Assembly (NCBI GenBank): GCA_045119215.1
Contig: JBGVDD010000154.1
Span: 9,476-73,475, forward strand
DNA length: 64,000 nucleotides
DNA from: RUG11237 sp045119215
GTDB lineage: Bacteria > Bacillota > Clostridia > Lachnospirales > Lachnospiraceae
Direction: 5' to 3'
Below, piece after piece: positions 26,051-34,963 of the stretch. A program made the translations under genes and the position numbers. Each line of letters begins with the position of its first letter. Position 1 is the first letter of the stretch. The notes under the pieces are model-generated. The model had not been told where the DNA came from and ran no database searches. It saw only the letters and a program-made list of their open reading frames with translations.

Positions 26051-27776
26051 ATACTGTACCCAAAACATCCACGTAAGTAATCTCGCTTAATTCTTCAATC
26101 GTAGGCTCTGGGAGCACAATGATCCTATTTGCCTGATTGGTAATAATCTTTTCAAATACATTACGAATCCCTCTGGCATTTCCAAACACTTGTTTTTGCT
26201 CTTTTGTCATTTCAGACAGCATTTTTTTCATGTGTTCCAAAGCATCTTCATTAAATTCCATAGCCGATTTTTTTCCCATCTGAACTAAAATATCAAGTAA
26301 TTCTTCATTGGAATAATCCTTAAATTCAATAAACTTGTTAAATCTGGACACCAATCCTGTATTGGATTTTAAGAATTCCTTCATTTCCTCTGTGTAGCCA
26401 GCCACAATCACCACCAAATCATTTCGGTTATCTTCCATCAGCTTGACCAAAGTATCAATGGCCTCTGTGCCAAAGTCCGCACCCAGACCATCGTGACTGC
26501 TAAGGGAGTAAGCTTCATCTATAAACAAAACACCGCCTTTTGCCTTCTCAACCACCTCTGTTACCTTCATGGCTGTTTGTCCAATATACCCGGCTACCAG
26601 TCCGGCTCTGTCTGTTTCTATAAAATTTCCCTTGGATAAAATTCCAAGTTCCTTATAGATTCCTGCAATAATTCTTGCCACTGTAGTTTTCCCTGTGCCT
26701 GGATTTCCTGTAAATACCATATGGTAGGACATTTCCATCTGTGGCATATTATGCTGTTCCCTCATTTTTCGAACCTTAATCAAATTTACCAAAGACTGCA
26801 TCTCGCTTTTTACGTTTTCCAGCCCAATCAGGTCATTCAACTCCTGCATCAGTTTCTCCAAGGCAGCGGCTCGCTTTGCTGCTTTTACTTCTTCCATTTC
26901 TTTTTTTGCTTTTTGAGCAGCTTGTGCTATTTCTTCCTCCGATAGCACTCTTTCCTTTCGGAGGGGGATAGTCTGTTCCCTAACTACCTCTGTTTCCACT
27001 TCTTCCTCAGAATCTTCGAAAATCACCTCCTGAAGTTCCATTTCCACTTTTTCTTCCTCTTGAAGTTCAAAACTTTCGTCGTTTTCCATTTCCTCTAATT
27101 GTTTAGCTTCCTCCAAAGCAATCCTGTTGGCCTCCCGCTGCCTTTCCTCTTTCCTCTTTTTCATTTGAGCTTTGGACGCCTTTTCATCAAATAGATGACC
27201 TCTTTCAAATTGCTCACTGCAAATCTTACGGAACATGTATTTTTCATCTATTTCTTTTAGATACAGCAAGTCCGACGTCACAAAAGCCTGTACCGATTTA
27301 AAATAAGCACGTATGTAGCTTGCAGCCGCATTTCCCTTCTCCTGGTTCAAATAAGCCATTGCCATGAATATATTCAATAAAGTCTCAGTAAACATTTCTG
27401 CTAAATTTGTTTCACTGCGACTATCCTTCAATGAACACAACTGCATTAAGATTGGTGGCGAGGCTATCATTTTTTCTGCCTGGGCAATAGATTCCTCCAG
27501 AATTGGACCTTCCTCCGGTATGGACAGCATATTCCTATCCGTCACACAGAGTAAAAATTTTCTTTCTTCCTCTGTCATCCTATTATTGTACACCGGATAT
27601 AACAGCAAAAAAGACTGAACATACAAATCTAAAGCTTCACTAATAGTATACTTTAATAATTTTTCCGGTTCCTCCCAATACCCTTCCACTTCAAGAACTT
27701 TGCAATGATAAAGTAATGTATTGTAGTTTTCTTTCGCAATGGAAAATAACTGTTCGTTTGTGTATGCTTGTACCAT
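26049..27776 (-). CDS. SpoVK/CbxX-type AAA ATPase with N-terminal coiled coil
   Basis: A 575-residue protein. The first 200 residues are helical with no known fold; residues about 205-310 are a very charged Glu/Lys/Arg coiled coil; the rest is a CbxX/CfxQ-type AAA domain with Walker A GNPGTGKT, Walker B GGVLFIDEAYSL and an arginine-finger region SRFNKFIEF. Related proteins include SpoVK of Bacillus spores and Rubisco activase CbxX. I use the ATG at 27774-27776 behind AGGGGA. The job here is not clear; mother-cell sporulation chaperone is the best guess. Confidence 0.82.
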   Translation of the reverse strand: MVQAYTNEQLFSIAKENYNTLLYHCKVLEVEGYWEEPEKLLKYTISEALDLYVQSFLLLYPVYNNRMTEEERKFLLCVTDRNMLSIPEEGPILEESIAQAEKMIASPPILMQLCSLKDSRSETNLAEMFTETLLNIFMAMAYLNQEKGNAAASYIRAYFKSVQAFVTSDLLYLKEIDEKYMFRKICSEQFERGHLFDEKASKAQMKKRKEERQREANRIALEEAKQLEEMENDESFELQEEEKVEMELQEVIFEDSEEEVETEVVREQTIPLRKERVLSEEEIAQAAQKAKKEMEEVKAAKRAAALEKLMQELNDLIGLENVKSEMQSLVNLIKVRKMREQHNMPQMEMSYHMVFTGNPGTGKTTVARIIAGIYKELGILSKGNFIETDRAGLVAGYIGQTAMKVTEVVEKAKGGVLFIDEAYSLSSHDGLGADFGTEAIDTLVKLMEDNRNDLVVIVAGYTEEMKEFLKSNTGLVSRFNKFIEFKDYSNEELLDILVQMGKKSAMEFNEDALEHMKKMLSEMTKEQKQVFGNARGIRNVFEKIITNQANRIIVLPEPTIEELSEITYVDVLGTV

Positions 27777-27858
27777 AAATCTTCCCCTTTCAAAATATAT
27801 ACGCAATATTCATATCTACATTATATCACATCTATTGTAAAAAAACATTCATTATTCA

Positions 27859-29922
27859 TTATAAGTTTATAGATGTGCCACCAGTTTCTCCATCATTCAA
27901 ATAACGTGTGAGACATTTTTTCAACTCCCAATATTCTGGCTGTTCTAACACTCCCTTATTCTCACATATCTCACCAGCCATATCTGCTGCCGCCTGTAAA
28001 ATCGAAGCGTCGGTAAATATATCTCCAATTTTAAATTCCAAAAGTCCACTTTGGCGAAATCCAAACAGGTCTCCCGGCCCCCTGAGTTTCAAATCTTCTG
28101 AGGAAATATAAAATCCATCGTTAGACTTATTTAGAATTTCCAAACGCTTTTTTGTCTCCTTTTTTTCGGTTCCACTGACAAAAATACAATAAGACTGGGC
28201 AGCTCCTCTTCCTACTCTTCCCCTAAGCTGATGCAGCTGGGCAAGGCCAAATAGTTCTGCATTTTCCACCATCATTACCGTTGCATTGGGTACGTTCACC
28301 CCTACTTCCACTACCGTAGTAGATACCAACACCTGAATCTGATTGGCTGCAAACCGTTCCATAATATCGTTTTTCGCTCCCGGCTTCATTTTCCCATGCA
28401 GACATTCCACATGAATATCCTTTGGAAGAACCTCTCTTAATTTTTCTTCATATTCAACCACATTCTCTGCTTCTTTTCCCTCGGTCTCTTCCACCATAGG
28501 ACAAATCACATAAGCCTGATGTCCAGCTCGGATTTCTCTTTCTATAAATTCGTAAGCCTTTTGACGGTAGGAAGTTCCAACCACGCAGTTTTTGATAGGA
28601 ATTCTATTGGCTGGAAGTTCATCAATCACAGAGATATCCAAATCACCATAGATGATAATCGCCAGGGTTCTTGGAATAGGAGTGGCACTCATAACAAGGA
28701 CATGAGGATTATTTCCCTTTTCCATCAACATTTCCCTCTGCCGCACACCAAAGCGATGCTGTTCATCTGTAATTACCAAAGCCAGATTATCAAAATGTAC
28801 ACTTTCCTGGAACAATGTATGGGTTCCAATGACGATATTTATCATTCCTATTTCTATCCGTTCTTTTGCCGTTCTTTTTTGTTTTGCTGTCATGGAGCCT
28901 GTAAGCAGAATTGGACTGATATCCAGATGATATTCTTCTCTTAAGTGTTCAAAATACTCATAGTGCTGCTTTGCCAAAACTTCTGTAGGTGCCATCATAG
29001 CTGACTGATATCCATTTTCTGCCGCCAAACACATAGCAAGGGCCGCAACAATAGTTTTTCCCGAACCCACATCTCCCTGAATCAACCGATTCATTACATA
29101 CTCTGAGCGCAGATTATTTTTCACATCCTCATACGCTCTTTTTTGTGCGTTTGTCAATTGAAATGGCAAATGCTCTAACAAAAAATTCGTCATAGTATCC
29201 TTTGAGAAATCAAATTCATTCCTAATTTTTTCTGTACTCTCTTTTAACAAGCGAAGAGACAATACAAAGAAAAAGAACTCATCAAATACCAATCGTTTTC
29301 TCGCATAAACCAGGTCATCAAATTTCTTTGGAAAATGGATTGTGGAAACTGCATAATTGTATTCTGCCAATTCATACTCTTTTCGAATGCCTATGGGCAG
29401 GTATTCTTTCTTTAACATACCACTGTCAATCACCTGTTTTACCGCTTTGGTAATTGCATTGTTGGTCAAACCTTTTGTCAGAGGATAAACCGGAAGAAGC
29501 TGTCCTTGCTTTTTTTCATATTCTTCTAAAGTAAACACCTCTGGCTGCTCCATAGTCAATCGTCCATTTTTAATAAAGGGAATCCCTCTCACAATCACCT
29601 GCCCCGAAGATAACTTATTTCTCAAAAACGGCATATTAAACCACGTAAGAAAAATTGAGTTTTCGCTGTCACCACCTACAGCGTTTAAAATTTGAAGGTT
29701 CCTTACTTTTTTGACTCCCTCTATTTTCTTTATCGATAATCGAATACTTTGAAGGGTATCCCTTTCTACCATTCGAACACCAACAGGCATATCATAGCTT
29801 TCATAATCTCTAGGATAATGTCTCATTAAATCCTCAATGGTGTATATGTTTAGCTTATGAAATAAAGCTGCGCTTTTCTCCCCAATTCCTTTTAATGACG
29901 TAATATCATCTGTTATGTTCAT
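27859..29922 (-). CDS. recG: ATP-dependent DNA helicase RecG
   Basis: A replication-fork-reversing and branch-migration helicase. The 687-residue protein has an N-terminal wedge/OB domain, helicase motif I GDVGSGKT near residue 290, motif II as DEQH (in ITDEQHRFGVRQR), motif III SATPIPRT, and motif VI QLRGRVGRG. The ATG at 29920-29922, eight bases behind GGAG, is preferred over an upstream in-frame start. It lies downstream of fakA, its usual neighbour. Confidence 0.96.
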   Translation of the reverse strand: MNITDDITSLKGIGEKSAALFHKLNIYTIEDLMRHYPRDYESYDMPVGVRMVERDTLQSIRLSIKKIEGVKKVRNLQILNAVGGDSENSIFLTWFNMPFLRNKLSSGQVIVRGIPFIKNGRLTMEQPEVFTLEEYEKKQGQLLPVYPLTKGLTNNAITKAVKQVIDSGMLKKEYLPIGIRKEYELAEYNYAVSTIHFPKKFDDLVYARKRLVFDEFFFFVLSLRLLKESTEKIRNEFDFSKDTMTNFLLEHLPFQLTNAQKRAYEDVKNNLRSEYVMNRLIQGDVGSGKTIVAALAMCLAAENGYQSAMMAPTEVLAKQHYEYFEHLREEYHLDISPILLTGSMTAKQKRTAKERIEIGMINIVIGTHTLFQESVHFDNLALVITDEQHRFGVRQREMLMEKGNNPHVLVMSATPIPRTLAIIIYGDLDISVIDELPANRIPIKNCVVGTSYRQKAYEFIEREIRAGHQAYVICPMVEETEGKEAENVVEYEEKLREVLPKDIHVECLHGKMKPGAKNDIMERFAANQIQVLVSTTVVEVGVNVPNATVMMVENAELFGLAQLHQLRGRVGRGAAQSYCIFVSGTEKKETKKRLEILNKSNDGFYISSEDLKLRGPGDLFGFRQSGLLEFKIGDIFTDASILQAAADMAGEICENKGVLEQPEYWELKKCLTRYLNDGETGGTSINL

Positions 29923-30027
29923 AATATTTTCTCCATGATACAAGCAAAGCCACCCTTATTCTAAGAATGGCTTTCTTTTTGTTCCTACATATTCTTTATT
30001 TATCACTGCAAAATTGCCATACAGCAA

Positions 30028-31698
30028 CTATTCTACTGAAATTACATAATAGTAAATTGGCTGTCCACCCATTTGTACTTCCACTTCCATTTCAGGATAG
30101 GTTTCTTCCACATAATCTGCAATTTCCATAGCCTGTTCTTCTGTTGCCTCTGCCCCATAATAAATGCTGAGTAATTCCGACTCCTGGTCAATTAGTTTAT
30201 CAATCATTTTTTTTGTAGTATCCTGCAAATCCTGTCCTACTGTCAAGATAGAACCATCCCCGATTCCCATGATATCTCCCTGCTTGATTTCATGTCCATC
30301 AATGCTAGTTTCACGAACTGCATAGGTGACCTGTCCTGTCTTTACCCCTGTGATTTCTTCCTTCATGGTTTCCAGATTATCATCAATGGATTTCTCTGGC
30401 ACATAATTAATGACTGCGGTAATCCCCTGAGGAACTGTCTTCGTTGGAACCACAATAATTCTCTTATCTTCCACCAGGTATGTGGCCTGTTCTGCTGCAA
30501 GTATAATATTCTTATTATTTGGCAAAATAAAGATATTTTTTGCATTTACCTTTTCAATGGCATTTAACATATCCTCAGTACTCGGATTCATGGTCTGACC
30601 GCCTTCAATAATATAATCAATCCCTAAATCCTTAAAAATCTGATTCATGCCCTCTCCGATGGAAACAGCAATAAAGCCTACCTCCTTTATTTCTTCCACT
30701 TGAGAATTTTGGTCGTTATTTTGTAACTGCTCTGCTACAAGTTTTTCAGAATCTTTAATCACTCTCTCCTGATGCTCCAACCGCATATTATCAATCTTCA
30801 TATTACTTAAGGAACCATAAGTCAATGCTTTCTGAATGGCAAGACCAGGATCATTGGTATGCACGTGTACCTTTACAATATCATCCAGAGAAACACACAC
30901 AATAGAATCCCCAATAGAAGATAAATAATCCTTAAATCTTCCTTCTTCTCTCACATCAAATTCTTTTTCCAACATAATAATAAACTCTGTACAGTAGCCG
31001 AATTTAATATCATCTGTGGCTACCCCTGTGTTGACATTCGCTTTCACAGCAGCTGCACCTTCAATAGTCAAGTCTAACTCTTTTCCCAAAAATGCATCAA
31101 AAGCTCCCTTCAACACCTGCATCAGACCCTGTCCTCCAGAATCTACTACACCCGCTTCTTTTAGCACTGGCAACATTTCCGGTGTCTGACTCAAGGTGTA
31201 ATCAGCATGCTTAATCACCTCAAAAATAAATTCCTCCAAGTCATCGGTACGCTCTGCCATCTCTATAGCCTTATCTGCTGCCGACTTGGCAACAGTAAGA
31301 ATGGTTCCTTCTTTTGGCTTCATTACTGCTTTATACGCAGTTTCCACGGCTTTTTGTGTGGCCTTTGCCAATCCCTTCGCGTCTATGACATCATATTCAC
31401 TTACACATTTTGTAAATCCTCTGAAAAGCTGTGATAAAATAACTCCTGAATTTCCTCTTGCCCCTCTGAGGGACCCAGTAGAAATTGCTCTTGCAAGTTC
31501 CTGCATTGTTGGATTAGTTAATGCGGAGACCTCCTTTGCAGCCGCCATAATCGTCATAGTCATATTTGTACCAGTATCACCATCTGGCACCGGGAAGACA
31601 TTCAGCTCATTAATCCATTCCTTCTTAGCTTCAAGATTCTTCGCTCCTGCCAGGAACATTTTAGACAGCATCTGTGCATCGATTTGTTTCATATTCAC
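30028..31698 (-). CDS. fakA: DAK2-domain protein, FakA/YloV family
   Basis: The kinase part of the fatty acid kinase system (with a FakB fatty acid carrier), feeding exogenous fatty acids into phospholipid synthesis. The N-terminal DhaL/DAK2 nucleotide-binding domain shows NVFPVPDGDTGTNM at about 32-45 and SLRGARGNSGVILSQ at about 75-90. The middle and C-terminal segments match the YloV family. I prefer a GTG start at 31696-31698, seven bases from GGAGG, over a TTG one codon earlier or the ATG two codons later. It follows the Asp23-like gene by 12 bases. Confidence 0.88.
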   Translation of the reverse strand: MNMKQIDAQMLSKMFLAGAKNLEAKKEWINELNVFPVPDGDTGTNMTMTIMAAAKEVSALTNPTMQELARAISTGSLRGARGNSGVILSQLFRGFTKCVSEYDVIDAKGLAKATQKAVETAYKAVMKPKEGTILTVAKSAADKAIEMAERTDDLEEFIFEVIKHADYTLSQTPEMLPVLKEAGVVDSGGQGLMQVLKGAFDAFLGKELDLTIEGAAAVKANVNTGVATDDIKFGYCTEFIIMLEKEFDVREEGRFKDYLSSIGDSIVCVSLDDIVKVHVHTNDPGLAIQKALTYGSLSNMKIDNMRLEHQERVIKDSEKLVAEQLQNNDQNSQVEEIKEVGFIAVSIGEGMNQIFKDLGIDYIIEGGQTMNPSTEDMLNAIEKVNAKNIFILPNNKNIILAAEQATYLVEDKRIIVVPTKTVPQGITAVINYVPEKSIDDNLETMKEEITGVKTGQVTYAVRETSIDGHEIKQGDIMGIGDGSILTVGQDLQDTTKKMIDKLIDQESELLSIYYGAEATEEQAMEIADYVEETYPEMEVEVQMGGQPIYYYVISVE

Positions 31699-31710
31699 CA
31701 AAATTCCTCC

Positions 31711-32070
31711 TTAATCAATCACTCTGACACCAACAACGTGAATATTAATCTTATCTAATTCCATCCCTGTAAATTCTTCCACCTTGTACTTTACACTATC
31801 CATTAAATTATCCGCCACTGCATTAATACTTACACCGTAAGCTACAATCACATGAAAATCAATGGAAATTTTTTTCTCTTCATCTACAGACACCTGGATT
31901 CCGTTGGTCAAAGATTCCTTATTCAATAATTTAAACAATCCGTCCTTTACACTTAAGGCTGCCATTCCCACAATGCCAAAGCATTCTACCGCCACAGAAC
32001 CGGCATACTTTGCTATTACATTATTGTCAACCAATACATCTCCCAGCCCTGTATTTATATGTGCTTTCAT
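31711..32070 (-). CDS. Asp23/Gls24-family protein (YloU-like)
   Basis: A 119-residue member of the Asp23/Gls24 family of membrane-associated stress proteins. MKAHINTGLGDVLVDNNVIAKYAG at the start, and a Val-rich C-terminus ending VVGVRVID, are typical. It pairs with fakA in most Firmicutes as yloU-yloV. Precise function is not known; it may influence cell-envelope homeostasis. AGGGAGG lies before the ATG. Confidence 0.88.
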   Translation of the reverse strand: MKAHINTGLGDVLVDNNVIAKYAGSVAVECFGIVGMAALSVKDGLFKLLNKESLTNGIQVSVDEEKKISIDFHVIVAYGVSINAVADNLMDSVKYKVEEFTGMELDKINIHVVGVRVID

Positions 32071-32209
32071 ACCAATACCTCCCTATTTTCTTTTATTCTC
32101 AAACATACGTACAATCATATATAGTATACCCTTTTTCCCTAAAAAAAGAAATAGAATTTTTTTGAAAATAGCAAAATACATTATTTTTTATGAAAATTAA
32201 TTATTTTTC

Positions 32210-32238
32210 TTGCATTATTGTGTATTTTCTGATAGAAT
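32210..32238 (+). promoter_or_regulatory. SigA promoter of rpmB
   Basis: TTGCAT (32210-32215) and TAGAAT (32233-32238) spaced by 17 bases on the plus strand. The leader of about 65 bases has two overlapping short stems: GAGCC/GGCTC at about 32250-32265, and GCCTAA/TTAGGC joining 32252-32257 to 32279-32284. They are mutually exclusive, which might allow regulation, but I have no family match. Confidence 0.75.
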
Positions 32239-32310
32239 GTTCATGTTGTGAGCCTAAGTGGGCTCAAAAAAGTTCAATTTAGGCCAATAGAATCAAGGAG
32301 GTGCAAAGTC

Positions 32311-32496
32311 ATGGCAAAGTGTGCAGTATGTCAGAAAGGTGCTCATTTTGGAAACAATGTGAGCCATTCTCATAGAAGATCAAATAGAATTTGGAACTCA
32401 AACGTAAAGTCTGTAAGAGTTAAGGTTAACGGTGCCGCTCAGAGAATGTACGTATGTACTTCTTGTTTACGTTCCGGAAAAGTTGAAAGAGCTTAA
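32311..32496 (+). CDS. rpmB: 50S ribosomal protein L28
   Basis: A 61-residue large-subunit protein. It has the zinc-type (C+) form: CAVC near the start and CTSC near the end, four cysteines in all. The core HSHRRSNRIW is diagnostic. AAGGAGGT lies nine bases before the ATG; an upstream frame to 32248 is only open by chance. It is divergent from the asp23-fakA-recG unit, as in many Clostridia. Confidence 0.96.
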   Translation: MAKCAVCQKGAHFGNNVSHSHRRSNRIWNSNVKSVRVKVNGAAQRMYVCTSCLRSGKVERA

Positions 32497-32540
32497 GCTT
32501 TTTATCTTTTATCAGTTTCAGTTCGAAACATCAAACATTG

Positions 32541-32575
32541 AGATAAAAAAAGACCTGATTTTCAGGTCTTTTTTT
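32541..32575. terminator. Bidirectional terminator of rpmB and gerW
   Basis: Stem AAAAAAGACCTGA with TCAGGTCTTTTTT around a TTT loop, with T7 on the plus strand and A/T symmetry giving the same on the minus strand. It serves both convergent genes. Confidence 0.92.
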
Positions 32576-32594
32576 CATTCACAATTCACAAGAA

Positions 32595-32975
32595 TTACAC
32601 CATTTCCTCTATGGTCTTGTCTACTTCTGGATTGCTCTCCATCTTTCCTTCTTTTCCAGTAAACTTATTGATTACGTCTGGAACCATATCCAAAATCTTT
32701 GTAACTGCATCTTGGTTTTTCACATTTACAAGCTTAGTCTGTCCATTTTGAATCACAAGCACTGCGCTAGGGGACATTTTTCCACCCATACCACCGGTAC
32801 CCTTATTTTTCTTGTCCTCCTGAAATGCACCTGCCGCCACACCAAAAGTAACATCCACCAGGGGTAAAATAATGGTATCCCCTACTGTCACTGCATCTCC
32901 AACTACTGTCTTAGAGGAAATAAAACTATCCATCCCCTTAAATAAACTTTCTACCGTTGTACTAAATTCTGACAT
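32595..32975 (-). CDS. GerW-family sporulation/germination protein (YtfJ-like)
   Basis: A 126-residue protein of the GerW family, named for a role in spore germination in Bacillus. The sequence has the family's GDAVTVGDTIILPLVDVTFGVA segment, split by a glycine-rich GTGGMGGKMSPSA loop, then VLVIQNG. The strong SD (AGGAGG) and 21-base gap suggest cotranscription with the DUF2953 gene upstream, also its partner elsewhere. Supports a spore-forming host. Confidence 0.87.
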   Translation of the reverse strand: MSEFSTTVESLFKGMDSFISSKTVVGDAVTVGDTIILPLVDVTFGVAAGAFQEDKKNKGTGGMGGKMSPSAVLVIQNGQTKLVNVKNQDAVTKILDMVPDVINKFTGKEGKMESNPEVDKTIEEMV

Positions 32976-32996
32976 TTCTGCTCCTCCTTTTAATTG

Positions 32997-33944
32997 CTAT
33001 TCAAATTTTTTATAGATTTCTTTTATCATATCATTTTGGTAACACCTATATACCAATAGAACAATAACATACAATGGAATTTTTCCTTTGACACAACCAC
33101 TTGCCTCAAGTAAGACATTATCAAAATCCGGATAAATTCTCCATCGTCCTGGCAGGAAAGTCCTTACAACACTTAACGCTGCCAATATCTCCCCTGTAGT
33201 TCCAGGATCACCTGTCCCATATTTTGCCTCTATCATACACTTTTTCGGCGCTATTTTTCTAAAAAGATACTTTCTTTGTTCATTTAAAAAGGACAAAGTA
33301 TCTCTAAATTCCTTACTTTGTATAAAATCAAAAAATCCTTCTACACTAGATAGCGCTTTTTTTATATTCTGCCACATCTTTTTGATTTTTTTAACGATTC
33401 CATCAATTCTCTCTACAATACCATGAAACAACTGGCCAATTCGTTTAAAAAATCCCAATTCCTTTTCTGCATCCTGTATCTGACTTATATTCTTTGCTGA
33501 TCCGTTAGGCGACATAACACTAGGCATCTTTTTATCTTCCATAGTATCTGTTTCCATCACATTTATCTCTTTTTTCTTCTTATCATCTGATTTTTTCTCT
33601 TTAGAGGATACTTTCTTTTCATTATTCCCTGTCTCAATTTTTTTTATCTTCTTTTTCTTCTTTTTCTCCTTTCTTACCTTTTCTTCTTTGGGATAAATCT
33701 TAAAAAAAACTAAATATATTCTATACAAAAATCCCGTATTTTCCTGATAAATCCCCCGAAACCTTACCAGTCCAAAAAGCCACCGGATAATAACTTTTCC
33801 TCTTATCTCATCTTTGATTTCTCCTTGCAAGCAATAAGATACAGGATAAAATAATACACAAATTCCCAGCATCAAAATTATTATGAGCAAAAGAAGCAAC
33901 AAGATTCCCAGGATTTTCAAAACTCCCAATATAATTCCTAACAT
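32997..33944 (-). CDS. DUF2953 membrane-anchored protein
   Basis: A 315-residue protein with an N-terminal transmembrane segment (about residues 4-33), a DUF2953-type fold after it, a Lys-rich low-complexity region (about 85-130) and a terminal hydrophobic patch. The ending, with PGTTGEILAALSVV and DNVLLEASGCVKGKIPL, is typical of the family. In Bacillus the homologue YtfI is paired with the GerW homologue YtfJ and is sporulation-linked. It overlaps the next upstream gene by seven bases. Confidence 0.78.
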   Translation of the reverse strand: MLGIILGVLKILGILLLLLLIIILMLGICVLFYPVSYCLQGEIKDEIRGKVIIRWLFGLVRFRGIYQENTGFLYRIYLVFFKIYPKEEKVRKEKKKKKKIKKIETGNNEKKVSSKEKKSDDKKKKEINVMETDTMEDKKMPSVMSPNGSAKNISQIQDAEKELGFFKRIGQLFHGIVERIDGIVKKIKKMWQNIKKALSSVEGFFDFIQSKEFRDTLSFLNEQRKYLFRKIAPKKCMIEAKYGTGDPGTTGEILAALSVVRTFLPGRWRIYPDFDNVLLEASGCVKGKIPLYVIVLLVYRCYQNDMIKEIYKKFE

Positions 33945-34267
33945 TTCAACTCTCTCTCAAAATATTCTCTTATATTTTTTTCCTGTTTTTTTATCATTAT
34001 ATCATTTACCATCCGCTCTACTAGTCCCAATGCCTCCTCATATCCCACAGCAATTCCTACCACATATGTAGTCACCTTATTATAGTGTTTTTGTAAAAAT
34101 TCCGAAGAATTAATAATTTCCAACTGATTATGACCACTTTGTGGCAGAGTAATTAAATATATGTTCAGCATTCCTGCTTTGTGACCAATCTTCCACACTA
34201 TTTTTTTCTTAATCTTTTGGGCAGATGGAGATACATACATATTTTTACACCATTCTATCCGTTTCAT
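33938..34267 (-). CDS. Conserved hypothetical protein
   Basis: I do not recognise this 109-residue soluble protein. It is basic at the start (KIKKKIVWKIGHKAG) with one hydrophobic beta-rich core (LNIYLITLP, TTYVVGIAVGYEEALGLVERMV). Its ATG follows GGAG by seven bases, and its end overlaps the DUF2953 gene by seven bases, so it is coupled to that gene and to gerW. A role with them in spore formation is an inference from position. Confidence 0.65.
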   Translation of the reverse strand: MKRIEWCKNMYVSPSAQKIKKKIVWKIGHKAGMLNIYLITLPQSGHNQLEIINSSEFLQKHYNKVTTYVVGIAVGYEEALGLVERMVNDIMIKKQEKNIREYFERELKC

Positions 34268-34280
34268 TCATCCACTCCAT

Positions 34281-34305
34281 GAATAGATTGACCGAGCATT
34301 TTGCC
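34281..34305 (-). terminator. Hairpin after the Nudix gene
   Basis: GACCGGGC pairs with GCTCGGTC (one G-T pair) around an AAAAT loop on the minus strand. No T-run follows, so this is only a possible terminator. Confidence 0.35.
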
Positions 34306-34340
34306 CGGTCTTACTTTACACTTCGATACATTCCTCTGTT

Positions 34341-34793
34341 CTAAAAGTACTTTTTGCTTCCCCATAAATTACATCGTCTTAGCTCAAGATACTCGTTATA
34401 AGCACTTTCTAGAATCTGTTTTTCATTGGAAAACTTTAACAAATGGTATGCCTCATGATATTTATAGTATCCTGAGTCCTCAAAAAATTCTTCCCGTTGT
34501 GGTTTGCTGTAATAACTGTCCGCCATCATCAGGTACCAATGAACTTCTTTCTCAACCACATCTTCCGGAACATTAAAGGAATACTGACTTTTTCCTACAT
34601 ACTTGATAATCTGAGCACGTACACCTGTCTCCTCTAAAACTTCCCTTGTGGCTGTATCCTTATATTCCTCACCTTGTTCTACAGTTCCCTTTGGCAATAC
34701 CCAGCCTTCATACTTATTTTTAAAATTTTTATACAACAATAAAATTTTTCCTCTAAATATGACCACACCACCACAGCTCGTTGCTTCTATCAT
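34341..34793 (-). CDS. Nudix hydrolase
   Basis: A 150-residue enzyme that cleaves a nucleoside diphosphate linked to another group. The Nudix box reads from GTVEQGEEYKDTAT through REVLEETGV at about residues 35-58, complete with the REVLEE core. The N-terminus SCGGVVIFRGKILLLYK is typical of Ap4A-hydrolase-like members, but the substrate cannot be read. GGAGG precedes the ATG. It has its own promoter in the spacer after the PBP gene. Confidence 0.9.
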   Translation of the reverse strand: MIEATSCGGVVIFRGKILLLYKNFKNKYEGWVLPKGTVEQGEEYKDTATREVLEETGVRAQIIKYVGKSQYSFNVPEDVVEKEVHWYLMMADSYYSKPQREEFFEDSGYYKYHEAYHLLKFSNEKQILESAYNEYLELRRCNLWGSKKYF

Positions 34794-34875
34794 TGCAATT
34801 CCTCCTGTTTCTCTAGCGTTTCCGCCACTGGTGTGTCCTCTTGACGTGCTTTAATTGCACTGAAAGACTGTCCTA

Positions 34876-34904
34876 AGTATACCCCTTTTTCAGATTCCAG
34901 TCAA
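34876..34904 (-). promoter_or_regulatory. SigA promoter of the Nudix gene
   Basis: TTGACT (34899-34904) and TATACT (34876-34881) with a 17-base spacer on the minus strand. The start site would lie about 75 bases before the Nudix ATG. A GTAACAGTTAC-like motif, TGTACAGTAAC at 34931-34941, lies just upstream. Confidence 0.78.
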
Positions 34905-34963
34905 CCACCAAGAAAAACTATTATTGTATCTGTACAGTAACAATTATCTATTATCTTAAATAA

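Noticed and set aside
29940..29975. Hairpin between recG and fakA as a terminator
   Set aside because: On the minus strand no T-run follows the stem; recG probably remains in the fakA transcript.
34790..34900. Short frame ending as ATGA on the Nudix start
   Set aside because: It has no start codon or SD, and a consensus promoter lies across it; it is most likely untranslated leader.
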